NCBI RefSeq assembly: GCF_963675065.1
Contig: NZ_OY775906.1
Coordinates: forward strand, 2,458,001-2,522,000
Direction of reading: 5' to 3'
DNA length: 64,000 nucleotides
From: an uncultured Draconibacterium sp.
GTDB lineage: Bacteria; Bacteroidota; Bacteroidia; Bacteroidales; Prolixibacteraceae
In this document: piece by piece, positions 7,380-17,219 of the stretch
How positions within the stretch are numbered: the first letter of the stretch is position 1
Layout of the letters: every line of letters starts with the position of its first letter
Made by a program: the position numbers and the translations under genes
The notes under the pieces: model-generated
The model's input: the letters and a program-made list of their open reading frames with translations, nothing else
Told to the model about the DNA's origin: nothing
The model's database searches: none

Positions 7380-10322
7380 CTAATTGAACAACTCCACAAT
7401 TTCCTCCTGCGTAACCTGCTCAAACGGATTATTCGAATTGATAAATTTATCGGCCAGCGAGCTTTTGCGATCCTTTAGTTTTTGGATCTTCTCTTCGATT
7501 GAATTTTCGGTAATAAAACGATACACAAAAACATGTTTGTCCTGACCGATGCGGTGCGCGCGGTTAATCGCCTGGTTTTCGGCGGCGGGGTTCCACCACG
7601 GATCGATAATAAAAACATAGTCGGCCTCGGTAAGGTTAAGTCCTACTCCACCGGCCTTTAACGAAATCAGAAATATCCGGTTATCCTCATCATCCTGAAA
7701 AGCTTTTATCACCTTTTCACGTTTTGTGGTTTGCCCGGTTAATTTACTGTACTTCCACTTTTCTTGTTCAATCTTGCTTTCCAGTAGCTCCAGGTGTGTT
7801 ACAAACGAGGAGAATACCAGCACTTTATGTTTCTCGGCAACAAGGTTGCTTAACATCCTGAAGATCTCATCGAATTTACCCGATCTTTCCGATGCTTCAT
7901 CATCAACCAACGATGGATGATTGGCCAACTGACGTAATTTGGTTAGTCCCTGTAAAACTACAAACTGCGATTTTTTGAGCCCTTCTTTTTCAATGGTCGA
8001 CAGAATGGTATTTCGAATCACTGATTTTTCCTGCTCGTACAATTTTTCCTGCTCGCCCGCCATTGGGCAAACGCGTACTTCTTCCATCAGCGGTGGAAGA
8101 TCTTTGGCCACCTCCACTTTTTTCCGGCGCAAGACAAACGGACGGATCATCAGCTGCAGTTTGTCCATTTGCTCTTCGTTGGCATGCTTCTCAATTGGCG
8201 TAATAAATGTACGGCGGAAAAATGCCAGATTTCCCAACATTCCAGGATTCAGGAAATTCATTTGCGACCACAAATCCGACAGTGAATTTTCAATCGGCAT
8301 TCCGGTTATTACCAGCTTGTGGCGCGCTTTAATATCCATTACCGCCTTGTAGGTTTTCGAACTTGAATTCTTTATCGACTGGCTTTCATCTAAAATCAGG
8401 TAAAAGAATTCAGTGCCCCGTAACTTGTCGATATCGTTACGTACCGTTCCGTAGGTGGTAATAATTATGTCGTAGTACGAAGCTACTTTCCCCAATTCCT
8501 CAGCTTTTTTCCGTTGCGTTCCCACATGCTGATAAACTTTTAGTGCTGGTGTAAATTTCCGTATTTCGTTGCTCCAGTTGTGCACCAGCGATGTAGGCAC
8601 AACAATTAAACTGGCTGGCTGCACAGCCGCTTCTGATTTTGTTTCGCAAGCAAATAAATCGCGCTGCCCGTTTGCATCAACAGGGTCGTGAATTTTAATT
8701 TCCTGTTTCAAACGTTTCAATTTCAGCAACAACGTAAGTGTTTGCAGGGTTTTTCCCAGCCCCATATCGTCGGCCAGGCAACCGCCCAGTCCGTTTCGGT
8801 ACAAACCATACATCCAGTTAAAACCCTCTTCCTGGTAATTTCGCAGTTTGGCTTTTAAGTTAGCAGGCAACACCGGACTCTCCTTTTCGGCGTTTACCAG
8901 CTTCTCGTATTTTTGTTTTACCTCCTTATCAACTTCCTGAATGGAATTTTGCAACAAAGTAAAATGGTGTTTTTCAAATTTGATGTGTTCGCCCTGTTGT
9001 TTGCCAAAAGGCAGAAGCCCTTTATAGCGGGCAAACCACTCCTCAGGTAACACGGCAACTTCACCATTTGGCAATTCAAACTCCCGGATATCATTTAAAA
9101 TGTATTTTTTTAGCTGAATAAAAGGGATACTGAATTCGCCAAACTTCACCACTGCATAAACATCGAACCAGTCGCCTTTTGTTTGTGTTTTTAATTCCAG
9201 TTTTTGGCTGCCGGTATAAAACTTCTTTTCCAGCTGTTCCTGCTTTATTACAAACCCATTTTCTTCCAGCTGCGGCCGTTTTTCGTTTAGCCAGTTTACA
9301 AAATAGTACAGTGCATTTTGCGGCTCAAGCAACGCAACACCATTTAAGGTATACGATCCGTTATCATCCTTTAAGCCGGTCTTTTTAATCACCTGTAACA
9401 GCTTCTTTTCCCAGACAAAATCGCGCGTGGTTTTATAATATACAAAGGTGCCATTTTGTTTTTTCACGCTAACCGCCATCTCTCGGGAAGAATCGGGCAG
9501 GAATTTTTCGTCACCATATTCGAAGGTCAACACCAAACACGGCCGGAGTTGCAAGTTATTTTCAAGAGATAACACCGCCTTTTTTCCGGCAGACGCATGA
9601 ACGACTTCAAAACCTTTAGCTTTTACATCATAATCGCGCACGGTATTCAGCACAAAACCCGAATAATACTTGTCTTCGATGGTGTTGGGCACCGTAACGT
9701 ATTCTTTCTCGAAAAAGGGCATTAGCTTTTTGGCATTCAGTTTTTCAAACGCCACCAACTGATTTCGGTAAATCAACAAACACGGCTCATTGGTTACCAC
9801 TTCCACCGACCGCGCTGATAACATCATTTCCTTTTCTTCCAGAAATATGCGCAGCCTGTAACGGGTTTGAGTTTCGGTGCGTTCAAATTCAAATTTCGGG
9901 CGGGCAAAAAACGGTGGCACTTTTAATTCATCCTCATCGTACAGGTTCGAATATTTGGCCTCTTTACGAAACAAACGTACCGGGCTGAGCATTAAAATGG
10001 AGCACACCTGCATCATACATTTCTCGATAAAAGGTGTTACCTGCTTTTCAAAATAGCCGGGCCGTAACGATGAAAAAAAATCGGACACACTGCCGGCACG
10101 TGAAAACTTTTTGGTCAGCACCTCATCACTGTACTTCTCAATTAACAGAACCAGCTCTTTTTCGTAGGGCTTAAAAATATACTCCGGATCATTCAGATCG
10201 TGCGGTTTTACCAATCGCACCACCGAATAAAAACGCTCCTTCTTTTCAATTAAAAAGGGCTGAAAAACCAGCCCCAAATAACGGTGCTCGGTTAAGGCTA
10301 TTATAAATTCAAATCTGTCCAT
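7380..10322 (-). CDS. SNF2-family DNA helicase/translocase (DEAD/DEAH-like)
   Basis: A 980-residue cytosolic ATPase. The long N-terminal part (1-480) is poorly conserved and typical of stand-alone bacterial SNF2 proteins. The SNF2 ATPase core starts near residue 490. Visible elements are Walker A DDMGLGKT (about 517-525), Walker B LILDESQ (about 645, DESQ replacing DEAH), the GMPIENSLSDLW motif III region, and the C-terminal helicase lobe ending in NRAHRIGQ (about 920). These proteins translocate on duplex DNA and remodel protein-DNA complexes. No methyltransferase, nuclease or defence gene is adjacent, so a housekeeping or transcription-recycling role is more likely than phage defence. It is convergent with the NYN gene. 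Confidence 0.93.
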   Translation of the reverse strand: MDRFEFIIALTEHRYLGLVFQPFLIEKKERFYSVVRLVKPHDLNDPEYIFKPYEKELVLLIEKYSDEVLTKKFSRAGSVSDFFSSLRPGYFEKQVTPFIEKCMMQVCSILMLSPVRLFRKEAKYSNLYDEDELKVPPFFARPKFEFERTETQTRYRLRIFLEEKEMMLSARSVEVVTNEPCLLIYRNQLVAFEKLNAKKLMPFFEKEYVTVPNTIEDKYYSGFVLNTVRDYDVKAKGFEVVHASAGKKAVLSLENNLQLRPCLVLTFEYGDEKFLPDSSREMAVSVKKQNGTFVYYKTTRDFVWEKKLLQVIKKTGLKDDNGSYTLNGVALLEPQNALYYFVNWLNEKRPQLEENGFVIKQEQLEKKFYTGSQKLELKTQTKGDWFDVYAVVKFGEFSIPFIQLKKYILNDIREFELPNGEVAVLPEEWFARYKGLLPFGKQQGEHIKFEKHHFTLLQNSIQEVDKEVKQKYEKLVNAEKESPVLPANLKAKLRNYQEEGFNWMYGLYRNGLGGCLADDMGLGKTLQTLTLLLKLKRLKQEIKIHDPVDANGQRDLFACETKSEAAVQPASLIVVPTSLVHNWSNEIRKFTPALKVYQHVGTQRKKAEELGKVASYYDIIITTYGTVRNDIDKLRGTEFFYLILDESQSIKNSSSKTYKAVMDIKARHKLVITGMPIENSLSDLWSQMNFLNPGMLGNLAFFRRTFITPIEKHANEEQMDKLQLMIRPFVLRRKKVEVAKDLPPLMEEVRVCPMAGEQEKLYEQEKSVIRNTILSTIEKEGLKKSQFVVLQGLTKLRQLANHPSLVDDEASERSGKFDEIFRMLSNLVAEKHKVLVFSSFVTHLELLESKIEQEKWKYSKLTGQTTKREKVIKAFQDDEDNRIFLISLKAGGVGLNLTEADYVFIIDPWWNPAAENQAINRAHRIGQDKHVFVYRFITENSIEEKIQKLKDRKSSLADKFINSNNPFEQVTQEEIVELFN

Positions 10323-10395
10323 TTAACACTTCTAAAAAAGATACGCACTTAACTTTTCAGTTTTATCTGGCGTAGCAGTTCGAATTAAAGAACCT

Positions 10396-10403
10396 CAAAT
10401 ATA
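10396..10403 (-). promoter_or_regulatory. Candidate -7 element for the SNF2 gene
   Basis: The minus strand reads TATATTTG, a match to TAnnTTTG, 74 bp before the SNF2 start. There is no clear -33 box, so confidence is low. Confidence 0.3.
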
Positions 10404-10485
10404 TAAAAGCTGCGCGGTAACCTGATTTTATTCAGCAAAAATGTTTAAAGAAAAATAACATCTTTACGATCATAAAACATACAGC

Positions 10486-11139
10486 ATGAAGAATCTTTCA
10501 GTCAGCAAAATCGACACAACAACTTCACTATCAATAAAGGAAGCAGCTCTACTTCTGGAAAGAAATACTGAAACTGAAGCCATTGACATTTTGAATTGGG
10601 AAAAAGCTTTTCCGTACAAGCCCGACATTAAATTCAGAATTGCACACACGGGAAATGAGATCTGGCTGAAATTTTACGTTCAGGAGAAGAATATTCTGGC
10701 ACAGGAAACCGAAATAAACGGCGATGTTTACAAAGACAGTACTGTTGAGTTTTTTATTTCAATTGACGGTAAGAATTATTACAATTTTGAGTTTAATTGT
10801 ATTGGCACACCTCATGTAGGGTATGGCCCGGGGCGTGGAAACCGCACGCCCATTTTGCCCGAAGTGGTCAATCAAATCGATATTGAATCAAGCCTTGGCA
10901 ACCAGCCTTTTGCGGAAAGGTCGGGAGATTTCTCGTGGGAAATGATGATTTGTATTCCAACACAATGTTTTGCTTTTGACAAGATTGAAAACTTAAACGG
11001 ACTGGAAGCGACGGCCAATTTCTACAAGTGTGGCGATGAAACTTCTGATCCACACTTTGTAACCTGGAATGCCATCAACACTGAAAATCCGGACTATCAT
11101 CGTCCTGAGTTTTTTGCGCCGCTTAAGTTTAATGGCTGA
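10486..11139 (+). CDS. Leaderless CBM9-like carbohydrate-binding protein
   Basis: This 217-residue protein resembles the carbohydrate-binding family 9-like domain: IDILNWEKAFPYKPDIKF near residue 40, the IWLKFYVQEKNI strand, then DSTVEFFIS and FEFNCIG, and a FSWEMMICIP strand toward the end. These proteins form a beta-sandwich that binds sugar ends. There is no signal peptide or second catalytic domain, so it is predicted to stay in the cytosol, which is unusual for a CBM9. It lies about 300 bp upstream of the glycerol operon on the same strand but is probably transcribed separately. A true ligand is unknown. Confidence 0.75.
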   Translation: MKNLSVSKIDTTTSLSIKEAALLLERNTETEAIDILNWEKAFPYKPDIKFRIAHTGNEIWLKFYVQEKNILAQETEINGDVYKDSTVEFFISIDGKNYYNFEFNCIGTPHVGYGPGRGNRTPILPEVVNQIDIESSLGNQPFAERSGDFSWEMMICIPTQCFAFDKIENLNGLEATANFYKCGDETSDPHFVTWNAINTENPDYHRPEFFAPLKFNG

Positions 11140-11435
11140 TAGCAGCGTTACCGACATTTACCAGAAATACATGCAAAATCCCCGAACGCTGTAACCTCTC
11201 CTATTTTTAGCCACTAAGTACACATGCTATAAAACAGTATTCCATTTCACTACTTACCTTGTATTACGATGTATCTGTTTATACATTAGTTGGAAATTTT
11301 CTGAAACAAAATTTATGACCAATAATAAAACAGGATTACCAATATAGGCACCAAACAGATAGAACTTGTGAATGCCTGGTTTGAGATGATCGATAATTCG
11401 ATACTCAGAATTAAAAACTTTAAACCATAAACCTT

Positions 11436-12941
11436 ATGAATAAATACATACTTGCGTTTGACCAGGGCACAACCAGTTCGCGTGCCATTGTTTTCGATCA
11501 GCTTGGTGCAATAAAATCGGTTGCTCACAAAGAGTTTGAGCAGATATTTCCTAAACCGGGTTGGGTGGAACATGATCCAAACGAAATTTGGTCGTCGCAG
11601 GCAGCAGTTGCAGCCGAGGCCATTACAAAAATTGGAATTAACGGAAAAAATATTGCCGCAATTGGTATAACCAATCAACGCGAAACAACTATTGTTTGGG
11701 ACAAAGAAACCGGCGAACCGGTATACAATGCCATTGTTTGGCAAGACCGGCGAACAGCCAAATATTGCGATGCATTAAAAGAAAAAGGATACCAGCAATT
11801 GATTCGCACCAAAACAGGGCTGGTAATTGATGCCTATTTTTCAGGCACCAAAGTGCAATGGATTCTTGACAATGTAAAAGGAGCGCGAGAAAAAGCAGAA
11901 GCCGGGAAACTGGCCTTTGGAACGGTGGATTCGTGGTTAATCTGGAAACTTACCCGTGGCGACAAACACGTTACTGATATTACCAATGCCAGCAGAACAT
12001 TACTATATAATATAAACGATTGCTGCTGGGACAAAGAGCTGCTTGAACTCTTTAATATACCGGAAAGTATGTTGCCTGAAGTTTGTGCATCAAGCGAAGT
12101 CGTAGGACACACCAAAACAACCATATTTGCACACGAAATACCAATAGCCGGTATTGCCGGCGACCAACAGGCTGCTTTGTTTGGCCAGCAATGTATACAT
12201 CCGGGAATGGCAAAAAACACTTACGGAACAGGATGTTTTATGCTGCTTAATACCGGCGAAAAAGCCATCCTCTCGGAAAACAACCTGGTAACTACGATTG
12301 CCTGGAAGATAAACGGAAAAGTATCGTATGCACTGGAAGGAAGCATTTTTATTGCAGGGGCTGCAGTTCAGTGGCTTCGCGACCAGCTGGGACTGATAAA
12401 AAGTGCACCGGAAATTGAAGCCCTGGCGCTTTCGGTTGAAGACAACGGAGGTGTTTATATTGTTCCGGCATTAACCGGGCTTGGAGCTCCGCACTGGGAC
12501 CAGTACGCACGTGGTATTGTGGTTGGCATAACCCGTGGGACATCGAACGGACACTTTGCACGAGCCACATTAGAAGGAATTGCCTTTCAGGTGATGGATG
12601 TGCTGAAGGCGATGGAAGCCGACTCCGGCATTGAAATTAAAGAACTACGTGTTGATGGTGGTGCAGCAGCCAATAACCTTCTGTTACAGTTTCAATCCGA
12701 GACCCTGCAATCTCCGGTAATACGCCCGCGCCAATTGGAAACCACCGCTTTGGGAGCTGCCTATCTTGCCGGTTTGGCAGTGGGTTACTGGCAAGATCTG
12801 GATGAATTACAGTCGCAATGGGAAAAAGACAAAACTTTTACTCCACAAATTTCAAAGGATATCATGGATAAATCTATTCGCAAATGGCAAAAGGCACTTA
12901 CAAAAGCCAAAGAATGGATTGACGACGATGATGATGAATAA
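11436..12941 (+). CDS. glpK: Glycerol kinase
   Basis: A cytosolic FGGY-family kinase (501 residues) that phosphorylates glycerol to sn-glycerol 3-phosphate. It has the N-terminal phosphate-binding DQGTTSSRAIVFD, the substrate-region WVEHDP and TNQRET segments, the GIAGDQQAALFGQ motif and the adenosine-site LRVDGGAAANN near the C-terminus. The length is normal. The tail ends in an unusual run of Asp (WIDDDDDE). It is the first gene of a glpK-glpD-glpF operon, with 23 bp to glpD. The 296-bp leader region upstream (11140-11435) shows no clear consensus promoter. Confidence 0.97.
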   Translation: MNKYILAFDQGTTSSRAIVFDQLGAIKSVAHKEFEQIFPKPGWVEHDPNEIWSSQAAVAAEAITKIGINGKNIAAIGITNQRETTIVWDKETGEPVYNAIVWQDRRTAKYCDALKEKGYQQLIRTKTGLVIDAYFSGTKVQWILDNVKGAREKAEAGKLAFGTVDSWLIWKLTRGDKHVTDITNASRTLLYNINDCCWDKELLELFNIPESMLPEVCASSEVVGHTKTTIFAHEIPIAGIAGDQQAALFGQQCIHPGMAKNTYGTGCFMLLNTGEKAILSENNLVTTIAWKINGKVSYALEGSIFIAGAAVQWLRDQLGLIKSAPEIEALALSVEDNGGVYIVPALTGLGAPHWDQYARGIVVGITRGTSNGHFARATLEGIAFQVMDVLKAMEADSGIEIKELRVDGGAAANNLLLQFQSETLQSPVIRPRQLETTALGAAYLAGLAVGYWQDLDELQSQWEKDKTFTPQISKDIMDKSIRKWQKALTKAKEWIDDDDDE

Positions 12942-12964
12942 ACGTTTTACTAAGCCTGAAATTT

Positions 12965-14527
12965 ATGAAAAGACACAAACAATTACGTAAAGCCAAAGCC
13001 GATATTGAATGGGATATTGTTGTAATTGGCGGTGGTGCTTCAGGACTGGGAGTCGCGCTCGAATCTGCTACCCGAAAATACAAAACGTTGCTGCTTGAAG
13101 GTGCCGATTTTGCCAAAGGAACCTCGAGCCGAAGTACCAAACTGGTACACGGCGGAGTACGCTATCTTGCCCAGGGAGATATTTCGCTGGTTTTGGAAGC
13201 ACTCCGCGAACGAGGATTAATGCGGCAAAATGCGCCTCACCTGGTTAAAAATCAATCGTTTATTATTCCGAATTACGAATGGTGGGGAGGCCCGTTCTAC
13301 ACTGTAGGATTGAAAGTTTACGATATGATGGCCGGAAAGCTGGGGCTTGGCCCTTCCGTTCACCTCTCGAAACAAGAAACACTGGAAGCCCTGCCAACAC
13401 TTAAAGAAGAAGGATTAACAGGCGGTGTAATATATCACGACGGACAGTTTGACGATGCCAGACTTTCGATAAACCTTGCACAAACTGTTATCGATTACGA
13501 TGGCGTGGCAGTAAACTACACCAAGGTTATCGGATTACTAAAAGACGAAGAAGGAATGATTTGCGGGGTAAAAGCAAAAGACCTGATTGGTGGCGACGAG
13601 TTGGAGATAAAAGCCAAAGCAGTGGTAAATGCAACCGGTGTTTTTACCGACGAAATTTTACAAATGGATGAACCCGGTGTGCCTAAAAAAGTGGTGCCCA
13701 GCCAGGGAATTCACTTCGTACTCGATCATGAATTTCTAAAAGGCGACCACGCCATTATGATTCCCAAAACCGACGACGGGCGTGTACTGTTTGCCGTTCC
13801 GTGGCGCGGAAAAGTTGTTGTTGGAACCACCGATACGCTTATTGAAGAAGCCAGCCTTGAACCAAGAGCTTTGGAAGAAGAAATTGAGTTTATACTAAAC
13901 ACAGCCGGCCGCTACCTCACTCGCCCGCCAAAAAGAAGCGATGTACGGAGTATCTTTGCAGGATTGCGTCCGCTTGCCGCACCTGAAGAAGATGGCGAGA
14001 AAAAGACAAAAGAAATTTCCCGCAGTCATAAAGTAATTGTGAGTTTATCCGGGCTTATTACCATTACAGGCGGGAAATGGACAACCTACCGCAAAATGGG
14101 TGAAGACACCATAAACAACGCCGTAATACTTGCCGGATTGCCGGAACGTCCTTGCCAAACCGAAAATCTGGCCATTCATGGTTACACAAAAAACATAGAT
14201 CTTAATGATCATTTTTATGTGTACGGATCGGAAGCAAAAGCCATTAAAGAAATGATTGAGGATAATCCTAAATTGGGGAAAAAACTGCATGAGCGTTTGG
14301 ACTTTACAGTTGCCGAAGTAGTTTGGGCATGTAAAAAAGAAATGGCAATGACCCTCGACGATGTTCTGGCACGCCGGGTAAGAGCCTTATATCTTGATGC
14401 ACGCGCAGCCGAAGAAATGGCTCCTAAAGTAGCCAAAATAATGGCAAGCGAACTGGGCAAAGATTCCGGGTGGATAGATCAACAAGTCGAAGAATTTTCC
14501 CAGCTTGCAAAAGGCTATTACTTATAA
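12965..14527 (+). CDS. glpD: Glycerol-3-phosphate dehydrogenase, FAD-dependent (GlpD/GlpA type)
   Basis: A 520-residue flavoprotein that oxidises sn-glycerol 3-phosphate to dihydroxyacetone phosphate and feeds electrons to quinone at the inner membrane. The N-terminal FAD-binding GGGASGLGVALE (about residue 23) is followed by the GlpD signature KGTSSRSTKLVHGGVRYL. Further conserved blocks are VVNATGVF, VVVGTTDT, VRSIFAGLRPL and TITGGKWTTYRKM. A C-terminal helical DAO_C domain follows. It sits between glpK and the aquaglyceroporin gene, so one transcript encodes uptake, phosphorylation and oxidation of glycerol. Confidence 0.97.
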   Translation: MKRHKQLRKAKADIEWDIVVIGGGASGLGVALESATRKYKTLLLEGADFAKGTSSRSTKLVHGGVRYLAQGDISLVLEALRERGLMRQNAPHLVKNQSFIIPNYEWWGGPFYTVGLKVYDMMAGKLGLGPSVHLSKQETLEALPTLKEEGLTGGVIYHDGQFDDARLSINLAQTVIDYDGVAVNYTKVIGLLKDEEGMICGVKAKDLIGGDELEIKAKAVVNATGVFTDEILQMDEPGVPKKVVPSQGIHFVLDHEFLKGDHAIMIPKTDDGRVLFAVPWRGKVVVGTTDTLIEEASLEPRALEEEIEFILNTAGRYLTRPPKRSDVRSIFAGLRPLAAPEEDGEKKTKEISRSHKVIVSLSGLITITGGKWTTYRKMGEDTINNAVILAGLPERPCQTENLAIHGYTKNIDLNDHFYVYGSEAKAIKEMIEDNPKLGKKLHERLDFTVAEVVWACKKEMAMTLDDVLARRVRALYLDARAAEEMAPKVAKIMASELGKDSGWIDQQVEEFSQLAKGYYL

Positions 14528-14588
14528 TCCACAGCAAAAAATAAAACTAAGCTTTAAGGAACTATATTTAAATAAACGAATAACTGAA

Positions 14589-15323
14589 ATGAATGAATTT
14601 GTAGCAGAAATCATCGCCACAATGATATTGATACTCCTGGGAGACGGAGTTGTTGCTAATGTAGTATTGCAAGATACAAAAGGCCATAATGGTGGATGGA
14701 TTGTAATTTCGCTGGGCTGGGGACTGGCCGTAATGATGGCCGTAATTGTAGCCGGCCCCATAAGCGGTGCTCACTTAAATCCGGCTGTAACACTTGGCCT
14801 TGCAATGGGCGGATTGTTTCCGTGGGCGAAAGTTCCGATTTATATTGCTGGCGAAATTATTGGCGCAATGCTTGGAGCCATATTGGTTTGGTTTTCCTAC
14901 CATGATCATTTTAAAGCCCATAAAGATGAAACTGGTTTCCTCGGTGTATTTGCCACCACACCTGCCATCAGAAATTATAAAAAGAACTTTGTCACCGAGC
15001 TTATCGGCACCTTTGTTCTAATATTTGTAATCTTTTACATCACCGATTTTAAGTTTGAGACACTGCAGATGCAGAATGTCGAAGTTGGATTAGGATCGAT
15101 TGGGGCACTTCCTGTTGCACTTTTAGTAACTGCAATAGGCTTAAGTCTTGGCGGCCCAACTGGTTACGCCATAAACCCTGCCCGAGATTTGGGACCACGC
15201 ATCGTTCACAGCCTATTAAAAGCACCGAACAAAGGAAGTTCCGACTGGGCTTATGCATGGGTTCCAATCCTTGGACCAATTGCTGGAGCTGCCCTGGCGG
15301 CAGCACTGTTTTGTTTTTGTTAA
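14589..15323 (+). CDS. glpF: Glycerol uptake facilitator (aquaglyceroporin, MIP family)
   Basis: An inner-membrane channel of 244 residues. The start at 14589 (MNEFVAEI) is chosen because the first transmembrane helix begins there. An in-frame start at 14505 would overlap glpD and add a polar 28-residue leader not seen in the family. Both pore NPA boxes are present: GAHLNPAVT near residue 63 and GYAINPARDLGPR near residue 195. The Asp after NPAR is the hallmark of glycerol-conducting rather than strict water channels. A terminator follows 30 bp after the stop, closing the glp operon. Confidence 0.95.
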   Translation: MNEFVAEIIATMILILLGDGVVANVVLQDTKGHNGGWIVISLGWGLAVMMAVIVAGPISGAHLNPAVTLGLAMGGLFPWAKVPIYIAGEIIGAMLGAILVWFSYHDHFKAHKDETGFLGVFATTPAIRNYKKNFVTELIGTFVLIFVIFYITDFKFETLQMQNVEVGLGSIGALPVALLVTAIGLSLGGPTGYAINPARDLGPRIVHSLLKAPNKGSSDWAYAWVPILGPIAGAALAAALFCFC

Positions 15324-15353
15324 AGTAAGTTCACCTTTCTATTAAATAAAGAT

Positions 15354-15384
15354 GTCACTATCAATATACGGTAGTGACTTTTTC
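15354..15384 (+). terminator. Intrinsic terminator of the glpKDF operon
   Basis: The stem GTCACTATC/GGTAGTGAC (one G-T pair) around a 7-base loop is followed directly by TTTTT. It lies 30 bp past the glpF stop. Confidence 0.85.
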
Positions 15385-15627
15385 ATTTTTAAAGAACACC
15401 TTAATATATTCATACTAATTAGTTGTTATTTATTCCTCCATTTCTTAACTTGTATATCCAATTAATTTACAAATCCTTAAGTTGTGACCCGGAGATTGCA
15501 AACACAAACCAATGACGCATGAAACACGATTCAAGGATTTTGCCTGTAGTTACGGTTTCTTATGGAACTGCTGCTTCGACATTAGCATCGCCTAAAACAA
15601 AGCATAACATTTATAAAACCCATAATT
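15385..15627. other. Gap between glp operon and amidohydrolase cassette
   Basis: AT-rich non-coding DNA with no clear promoter match. A 41-codon frame (15519-15644) overlaps the amidohydrolase start and has no supporting feature. Confidence 0.4.
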
Positions 15628-17208
15628 ATGACAACTTACTATGACATTCATTGCCACATTTTTAACAAAGACGTGATTATACGCAAACTGGTAAATGTGG
15701 TTCAATCGCTACTTGCCATTAAAGACCTGGTGGACAAAGGAGTTACATCGGCCGAACTGAGATTTAAAATTGACGGTATTAACCGCACGCTGGAAGAAGT
15801 TACGCAGCCATCGAGCGAAGACGTGTTTGAGGCGCTCGACGAAGTTTACCAGGGTAATGTGGTGACCACTCCGCTAATGTTTGACCTGACTTATGCCGAC
15901 GATAACGACGACGACGAGAACCAGAATAAACGTTATCGTAAACGAATAAAACGTATTTTCTGGTTGCTTTCGGTGGCACTGCCTTTTATTAAAAGACGGG
16001 TAAACCGTAAACTTCAAAGCGATGAACTGGCCGAGGCATTCGACAAAATCAGAGACCATGTAAAAAAATTTGAAGACAGTTTCGATCGGAAATCGGATGA
16101 GGAAGTGGAAATTTTCGACAATGCCAACTACGTCCAGCAAATTGCAGACCTGGAGTACTTGGCAGATAAATATGAAACCATAAAACCTTTCTTCAGTGTC
16201 GATCCGCGCCGCGAATACAAAGGCAAAGTCAACCTGGTTGACAAACTGAAAGAGAAAATTGTTGACGAAGATGGCCGGTTTGCCGGTGTGAAACTGTATG
16301 CTCCGGCCGGCTTCTCGCCTACCGACCCGATATTAATGGGCACCCGCAACTCTCCCGGAATTTATGCCTTGTGCCAGGAGCATAATATTCCGATTACAGT
16401 TCACAACTCAAACAGCGGATTTGCCTGTTTGTCGTCGGTGCTAAAGGTACGTGGCGATGTACTTTTAAACGGGAATACCATTAAGCCTAAAAAGCCACTT
16501 GTTTTCGACTACCGCTTTTTTAGTCGAAAAGTGCATAAGGCCATTGCCGAGCGGGCGAAAAAACTCAACCACCCAAAACTGTGGGAACTCGTGATGAAAA
16601 AGTATCCTGAACTGACCATCAATTTTGCGCATTTTGGAGGCAGTGGCCAGATAATGGATTACATCAACTACAATTTTCCTGAAGAACAAAAACGAGTAGA
16701 TGAAGAAGAATTTGAAGATGCTATTATGTCGCTGTCGAACAAAGACAAAGCGATTATTCGCGAGGCCTACACCTTAAAACGTAAAAAACGCGTTCTGCGC
16801 GACGACCTTACCATTGCCGAACGTGCTAAAGTGTGGAATGCACTTTACCGAACGGGGTTTATCGACAACTGGGCAAAAGCCATTTTCGATATTATTAAAA
16901 ATCCGAATTACCCGAATGCCTACACCGACCTCTCCTGTTTTTCGGAAGGAACGATTATTGAATCGCCAACCACTCAGGAAATGGTATTTAGCATCCGCGA
17001 AACACTTAGCACCTTTAAAGCCAGTTTCTTCGACAAACTAACTGACTACGAAAGATCGAAAATTCTTTATGGCTCCGATTATTACCTCACCCAGTTTTTT
17101 GGGCCGAGCATGGAACAATATTTCAACGATTTCAAAACAGCATTTGGCGATGATTTCGACACCATTGCCAGCACTAATCCGAAACGATTCTTAAGTATAA
17201 ATCCGTAA
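15628..17208 (+). CDS. Amidohydrolase-family TIM-barrel metal-dependent hydrolase
   Basis: A 526-residue leaderless protein. It starts with the amidohydrolase metal motif H-x-H (H8 and H10 in YDIHCHIF). Other likely metal or active-site positions are INFAHFGG (His near 334) and LYGSDYY (Asp near 482). There is a Lys in GVKLYAPAGF and an H in ITVHNSN. This suggests an amidohydrolase_2-like (PF04909-type) barrel. A charged, partly helical insertion occupies about residues 70-165. The substrate is not evident. It opens a tight three-gene cassette: the CHAP/peptidoglycan-binding gene starts 11 bp later, then an unknown 166-residue protein. All three lack export signals. Confidence 0.75.
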   Translation: MTTYYDIHCHIFNKDVIIRKLVNVVQSLLAIKDLVDKGVTSAELRFKIDGINRTLEEVTQPSSEDVFEALDEVYQGNVVTTPLMFDLTYADDNDDDENQNKRYRKRIKRIFWLLSVALPFIKRRVNRKLQSDELAEAFDKIRDHVKKFEDSFDRKSDEEVEIFDNANYVQQIADLEYLADKYETIKPFFSVDPRREYKGKVNLVDKLKEKIVDEDGRFAGVKLYAPAGFSPTDPILMGTRNSPGIYALCQEHNIPITVHNSNSGFACLSSVLKVRGDVLLNGNTIKPKKPLVFDYRFFSRKVHKAIAERAKKLNHPKLWELVMKKYPELTINFAHFGGSGQIMDYINYNFPEEQKRVDEEEFEDAIMSLSNKDKAIIREAYTLKRKKRVLRDDLTIAERAKVWNALYRTGFIDNWAKAIFDIIKNPNYPNAYTDLSCFSEGTIIESPTTQEMVFSIRETLSTFKASFFDKLTDYERSKILYGSDYYLTQFFGPSMEQYFNDFKTAFGDDFDTIASTNPKRFLSINP

Positions 17209-17219
17209 AATAAATTGGT

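Noticed and set aside
7380..10322. SNF2 gene as part of a phage-defence island
   Set aside because: Neighbours are a NYN-LOTUS protein and glycerol genes; no nuclease, methyltransferase or PLD partner is present.
14505..14588. Longer start for glpF
   Set aside because: Would overlap glpD and add a polar leader before the first transmembrane helix; the Met at 14589 fits the family.
15519..15644. 41-codon frame before the amidohydrolase
   Set aside because: Overlaps the amidohydrolase start in another frame and shows no signal, membrane or domain feature.
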